Positions 31,135 through 34,397 of a stretch of 34,397 nucleotides of DNA are shown in pieces. Both the position numbers and the translations under genes were made by a program. The notes under the pieces are model-generated. The model was not told the DNA's origin. It was given only the letters and a program-made list of their open reading frames with translations, and ran no database searches. This stretch comes from Methanomassiliicoccaceae archaeon (GTDB lineage Archaea; Thermoplasmatota; Thermoplasmata; Methanomassiliicoccales; Methanomethylophilaceae): assembly GCA_003550345.1 (NCBI GenBank), contig PUJZ01000080.1, positions 1 to 34,397 on the forward strand, given 5' to 3'. How positions within the stretch are numbered: the stretch's first letter is position 1; each line of letters opens with the position of its first letter.

Positions 31135-32901
31135 ATGCGCATCGCCGCATTGCTCAAGGACCGTTGCCAGCCCAAGAAGTGCAACCGCGAGTGCATGAGG
31201 TTCTGCCCCAAGATGAGGACGGGGGTGGAGGTCATCGTCGTGGGCGAGCGTGGCAAGCCGATAATATCCGAGGAGCTGTGCGCTGGATGCGGCATATGCG
31301 TCCACAAATGCCCGTTCGAGGCCATCAAGATAATCGGCCTCGCCGATGAGCTCAAGGGGGAGATGGTCCACCAGTACGGCGAGAACTCCTTCCGGCTCTA
31401 CCGGCTGCCGGTGCCGAAGAAGGGGATGGTGACCGGGATACTGGGGCCCAACGGCATCGGCAAGACCACCGCCATCAAGATGCTCTCCGGGGCGGAGCTG
31501 CCGAACCTGGGCCGCTACGAGGACCCCCCTGACAAGGAGGAGGTGCTGGACCATTACAGCGGCACCGAGCTGCATACCTTCCTGTCCGGAGTGTACCAGG
31601 AGGGTGTGGCCGTGGCCACCAAGCCCCAGTACGTCGACAAGCTCCCCCAGGTCCACAGCGGCGAGGTGCGGACGCTGCTGGAGAGGGTGGAGGAGAGGAT
31701 GACCATCGCCCAGGCGGCCGCAGCATTCGAGCTGGAGGAGGTCATCGCCCGGCCCTTGGACAAACTCTCCGGCGGAGAGCTGCAGAGGGTCGCCATGGCG
31801 GCCACCGTCATGCGGGAGGCCGACGTCTACTTCTTCGACGAGCCCTCCTCGTACCTGGACATCTATCAGAGGGTCAAGGCCGCCCGGGTCATACGCGAGC
31901 TGAGCGAGGACCGGCAGGTGGTGGTCATAGAGCACGACCTCGCCGTCCTCGACTTCCTCGCCGACAACGTCAACGTTGTTTACGGCGAAGAGGGGGCCTA
32001 CGGGGTATTCACCCAAGGACGCCAGGTGCGCACCGCCATCAATGTCTATCTCAACGGATACCTGCCCGAGGAGAACATCCGTTTCCGCGACCGTGCCATC
32101 GAGTTCTCCATGTCGCCCCCCCGCGGCGAGTGGGTAACCGGGGACCTGGTCTCCTACCAGGGCCTGGGCAAGGACTTCGGGCAGTTCTCATTGCAGGTGG
32201 GTCCGGGGACGATCAAGGAGGGGGAGTCGGTGGGCATCGTCGGCCCCAACGCCACGGGCAAGACCACGTTCGTCAAGATGTTGGCCGGCGTGCTGGAGGC
32301 GGACAGCGGCTCGGTCGACGCTGACATCAAGGTCTCCTACAAGCCCCAATACATCACCCCTGACTTCGAGGGCACCCTCAAGGACCTCCTGCACAGCTCC
32401 GCCTTCGAGGTCGTCCAGTCCGGATTCTTCCAGACCGAGGTCATGGAGCCGCTGGCGCTGAAGCATCTCCTGGGCAAGAGGGTCAAGAACCTCTCCGGCG
32501 GCGAGCTGCAGCGGGCCGCCATCGCCATATGCCTGGCCCGGGAGGCGGACATCTATCTGCTGGACGAGCCTTCGGCATACCTTGACTCGAACCAGAGGAT
32601 GAACGCCGCCCGCACCGTCCGCAGGGTGATGGAGAAGAGCGGCAAGAGCGCCCTGGTGGTCGACCACGACATCTACTTCCTGGACATGGTCTCGGACTCC
32701 ATGATGGTCTTCGGCGGCGAGCCCGGCAGAAGGGGTGTGGGCGAGGGGCCGATGGAGATGAGGCTGGGGATGAACCGCTTCCTGAAGGAGGTGGACATCA
32801 CCTTCCGCCGCGACGCCGACACCCACCGTCCCCGCATAAACAAGCCTGACTCGCGCCTCGACCGCGAGCAGAAAGGGAAGGGCGAATACTATTACGCCTA
32901 G
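31135..32901 (+). CDS. abcE: Ribosome recycling ATPase ABCE1 (Rli1)
   Basis: A 588-residue twin-ATPase with an N-terminal iron-sulfur domain. It splits 70S ribosomes after termination with aRF1/Pelota. Residues 10-60 hold the eight cysteines for two [4Fe-4S] clusters (CQPKKCNRECMRFCP; CAGCGICVHKCP). First NBD: Walker A GPNGIGKTT (104-112), signature LSGGELQRVAMA and FFDEPSSYLD; second NBD: GPNATGKTT, LSGGELQRAAIA and LLDEPSAYLD. An upstream open frame from 30859 runs through the promoter and marR and is not used. The stop TAG shares the palindrome CTAG with the stop of the convergent COG2426 gene. Confidence 0.97.
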   Translation: MRIAALLKDRCQPKKCNRECMRFCPKMRTGVEVIVVGERGKPIISEELCAGCGICVHKCPFEAIKIIGLADELKGEMVHQYGENSFRLYRLPVPKKGMVTGILGPNGIGKTTAIKMLSGAELPNLGRYEDPPDKEEVLDHYSGTELHTFLSGVYQEGVAVATKPQYVDKLPQVHSGEVRTLLERVEERMTIAQAAAAFELEEVIARPLDKLSGGELQRVAMAATVMREADVYFFDEPSSYLDIYQRVKAARVIRELSEDRQVVVIEHDLAVLDFLADNVNVVYGEEGAYGVFTQGRQVRTAINVYLNGYLPEENIRFRDRAIEFSMSPPRGEWVTGDLVSYQGLGKDFGQFSLQVGPGTIKEGESVGIVGPNATGKTTFVKMLAGVLEADSGSVDADIKVSYKPQYITPDFEGTLKDLLHSSAFEVVQSGFFQTEVMEPLALKHLLGKRVKNLSGGELQRAAIAICLAREADIYLLDEPSAYLDSNQRMNAARTVRRVMEKSGKSALVVDHDIYFLDMVSDSMMVFGGEPGRRGVGEGPMEMRLGMNRFLKEVDITFRRDADTHRPRINKPDSRLDREQKGKGEYYYA

Positions 32902-33362
32902 ATGCTCAGTATGCCCAAGGTCGCCAAGGTTGTTATGGCGCAGGCGATCAGCACCCCCGTGCCGATGACCAGGACCGATTTCCTCTCATCCAGCTGGAAA
33001 AGGAACGCCAGCAAGGTGGCCGTCCACACCCCGGTGACGGGCACGGGTATCGCCACGAATACGATGAGCCCCAGCTCCTGCCAGCGCTCCAGCACCTTGC
33101 TGTTCTTGCTGGAGACCCTTCGGACGCAGGCCTCGTAGACATTGCGCACCGGGTTTATCCGGCAGAGCCAGCGGGTGTAGACCACCCGTAGGCAGAAGAA
33201 TATGATCGGCGAGGCGAGGATGTTGAATGCCGCGCACCACAGATAGGCCGCCAACGGGTCGGCCCCCATGGCTATTGCCAGCGGTATGGTGTACCGCCCC
33301 TCCCAGAACGGCACCATGGAAAGCACCGCCAGCAATGCCCAGTCGAGGTTGTCCAACGCCAT
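32898..33362 (-). CDS. COG2426 small multidrug export-type membrane protein
   Basis: A 154-residue membrane protein with four to five hydrophobic segments. It begins ALDNLDWALLAVLSMVPFWE followed by GRYTIPLAIAMG, the recognised start of the COG2426 family (Sm_multidrug_ex), for which export has been proposed but not generally proven. An amphipathic basic loop lies at about 65-90 (CRINPVRNVYEACVRRVSSK). In-frame GTG codons upstream reach 33371; the ATG at 33362 is chosen. It follows the CaxA gene by about 11 bp on the same strand. The stop is TAG and overlaps that of abcE. Confidence 0.85.
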   Translation of the reverse strand: MALDNLDWALLAVLSMVPFWEGRYTIPLAIAMGADPLAAYLWCAAFNILASPIIFFCLRVVYTRWLCRINPVRNVYEACVRRVSSKNSKVLERWQELGLIVFVAIPVPVTGVWTATLLAFLFQLDERKSVLVIGTGVLIACAITTLATLGILSI

Positions 33363-33373
33363 GCTCACCACGT

Positions 33374-34309
33374 TCAGACGAACAATAACAGCAAGTATGC
33401 AAAGTATATAAAGGCGAATACCAGGCCGCCGCGGCGGGAGATGCCGCCGCGGAGCCTCATAAGCAGCAGCAGGATGAGCGAAAGACCCAGCATGACAAGC
33501 AGGTCCATCCGCAGCATCGCCGCCGGCACAACGATGGTCGCGGATATGGCGGCGAGGCCCATGACGAAAAGGGCGTTGAAGATGTTGCTGCCGATGATGT
33601 TGCTGAGTACTATCTCCGTCTCCCTCTTCCAGGCGGCCGCCAGGGATATGGACAGCTCAGGCAGGGAGGTGCCGATCGCCACGACCACCAGGCCTATCAC
33701 GAGCTCGGGCAGCTGGAGGGCATCTGCCAGCTCCACCGCCCCCAGGACGAAGACCTGCGCCCCCAGGACCAGCAGCGCCAACGAGACGACCAGCAGCGCC
33801 AGGTTGGGCGCCAATCTCCCAGGGTCCTCGTAGATGAGCGTCTCATCGACCACCTCCCGCAGCGGATCCTTCTTGGATAGCCGGTACACGACGAGCAGGA
33901 AGGCCGTCATCAGCGCCAGGAGCAGGACGCCCTCCAGGATGTCGAATGCGCCCGATGCCGCCATCAGGGTCAGGAGGAGCGCGGCCGCCAGCATCACCCA
34001 TGCCTCGAACTTGACGGTGTCGAAGCGGGTGGCGAGCGGATAGATGATGGCGGTGAGGCCTATAACCAGGCCGATGTTGGCGATGTTGCTGCCCACGATG
34101 TTACCCAGCACGACGTCCGGAGAGGTGCGTGCCATGAGCGCGATGGCGGCCTCAGGGGAGGAGGAGCCGAAGGCGACGATGGTCAGCCCGATAACGAACG
34201 GTGACACCCCCAGCAACAAGGCGGTCCTCTTCGCGGAGTCCACCAGCCAATTGGACGAATAATACAGCAGGATGAAGCCCAACGGCAGGCCCAGCAGAGC
34301 CAACGACAT
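33374..34309 (-). CDS. Sodium/calcium exchanger family antiporter (CaxA/YrbG type)
   Basis: A 311-residue ten-helix cation antiporter with the two internal alpha-repeats of the CaCA superfamily: GLTIVAFGSSSPEAAIAL with GNIVGSNIANIGLV in the first half, and GLVVVAIGTSLPELSISL with SNIIGSNIFNALFV in the second. In the archaeal NCX_Mj structure the equivalent Glu, Ser, Asn and Thr side chains bind one Ca2+ and Na+ ions; the two Glu of SPE and LPE are present. The TATA-like GATATAATC at about 34333-34341 (minus) makes the mRNA nearly leaderless. Probably co-transcribed with the COG2426 gene. Confidence 0.94.
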   Translation of the reverse strand: MSLALLGLPLGFILLYYSSNWLVDSAKRTALLLGVSPFVIGLTIVAFGSSSPEAAIALMARTSPDVVLGNIVGSNIANIGLVIGLTAIIYPLATRFDTVKFEAWVMLAAALLLTLMAASGAFDILEGVLLLALMTAFLLVVYRLSKKDPLREVVDETLIYEDPGRLAPNLALLVVSLALLVLGAQVFVLGAVELADALQLPELVIGLVVVAIGTSLPELSISLAAAWKRETEIVLSNIIGSNIFNALFVMGLAAISATIVVPAAMLRMDLLVMLGLSLILLLLMRLRGGISRRGGLVFAFIYFAYLLLLFV

Positions 34310-34397
34310 TCATTCAGGAAGCCTACTGTGATTATATCAACCTTTTCTAGTTCAGTATTAGTGCCTGGTTCGCTTGGGCCGAGCCCCTCCGGCATCC
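34310..34397 (-). promoter_or_regulatory. Promoter region of the CaxA-like gene, window edge
   Basis: Contains the TATA-like box at about 34333-34341. The remaining bases to the window end show no convincing coding frame. Confidence 0.4.

Overview
The window is a gene-dense, GC-rich piece of a euryarchaeal chromosome. The archaeal assignment rests on eL40, replication factor C small subunit, Orc1/Cdc6, ABCE1/Rli1, the archaeal riboflavin set (RibB, RibL, RibC-type synthase, RibH), a bifunctional phosphoglucose/phosphomannose isomerase, and TATA boxes about 25 bp ahead of many start codons. A receiver-DUF835 protein and a Thermoplasma-type nicotinate phosphoribosyltransferase with a four-Cys knuckle point to Thermoplasmata. 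Together with the high GC, Methanomassiliicoccales (Methanomassiliicoccus-like) is my best guess, but this is inferred. No tRNA, rRNA, CRISPR array, insertion sequence or integrase was seen; it reads as ordinary chromosome, not a mobile island.

Layout. 1-3000: a possible gene edge, nickel regulator NikR and topoisomerase I. 3005-4350 (minus): a COG0523/CobW-type GTPase followed by a Cys/His-tailed partner, and a small zinc-finger protein. 4390-4683: non-coding, with hairpins and TATA-like boxes. 4684-9507 (minus): nicotinate phosphoribosyltransferase, enolase, response regulator-DUF835, ribosomal protein eL40 and RfcS. 9619-12685 (plus): a NIF3/DUF34 protein, Orc1/Cdc6 and a TtuA/NcsA-type tRNA thiolase. 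12847-14515 (minus): a terminator, the magnesium transporter MgtE, and a long leader that contains a recognisable M-box (ykoK) magnesium riboswitch. 14550-16922 (minus): GlyA and the sugar-phosphate isomerase. 17096-19115 (plus): ribB-ribL-ribC-ribH operon. 19128-22306: an aminotransferase, TruA and arsenite exporter Acr3 with a dyad operator. 22711-24867 (plus): a small zinc ribbon and a 639-residue zinc-ribbon/PUA-like/PP-loop/ferredoxin protein. 24868-27719 (minus): PHP phosphoesterase and MetG. 27800-31034 (minus): a MarR regulator with two MATE exporters. 31135-32901 (plus): ABCE1. 32898-34309 (minus): a CaxA-like antiporter and a COG2426 membrane protein.

The most notable item is the M-box aptamer ahead of mgtE (about 14364-14478, minus). 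It keeps the conserved core blocks of the bacterial family but is shorter, can form a competing 8-bp helix, and is followed by a hairpin abutting the Shine-Dalgarno sequence. This suggests magnesium control, perhaps of translation, in an archaeon. Second is the PUA-like PP-loop protein, which has APS-reductase-type cluster cysteines plus a di-cluster ferredoxin tail and is more likely an RNA-sulfur enzyme than a sulfate reductase.

Regulation visible in the sequence: many first genes of transcription units appear leaderless, while operon-internal genes have Shine-Dalgarno sites. Dyads sit on the mgtE, acr3 and marR promoters. Several convergent gene pairs end stop-to-stop or overlap. TAG is used as the stop of six genes (rfcS, glyA, ribH, acr3, abcE, the COG2426 gene), which matters if the organism decodes TAG as pyrrolysine.
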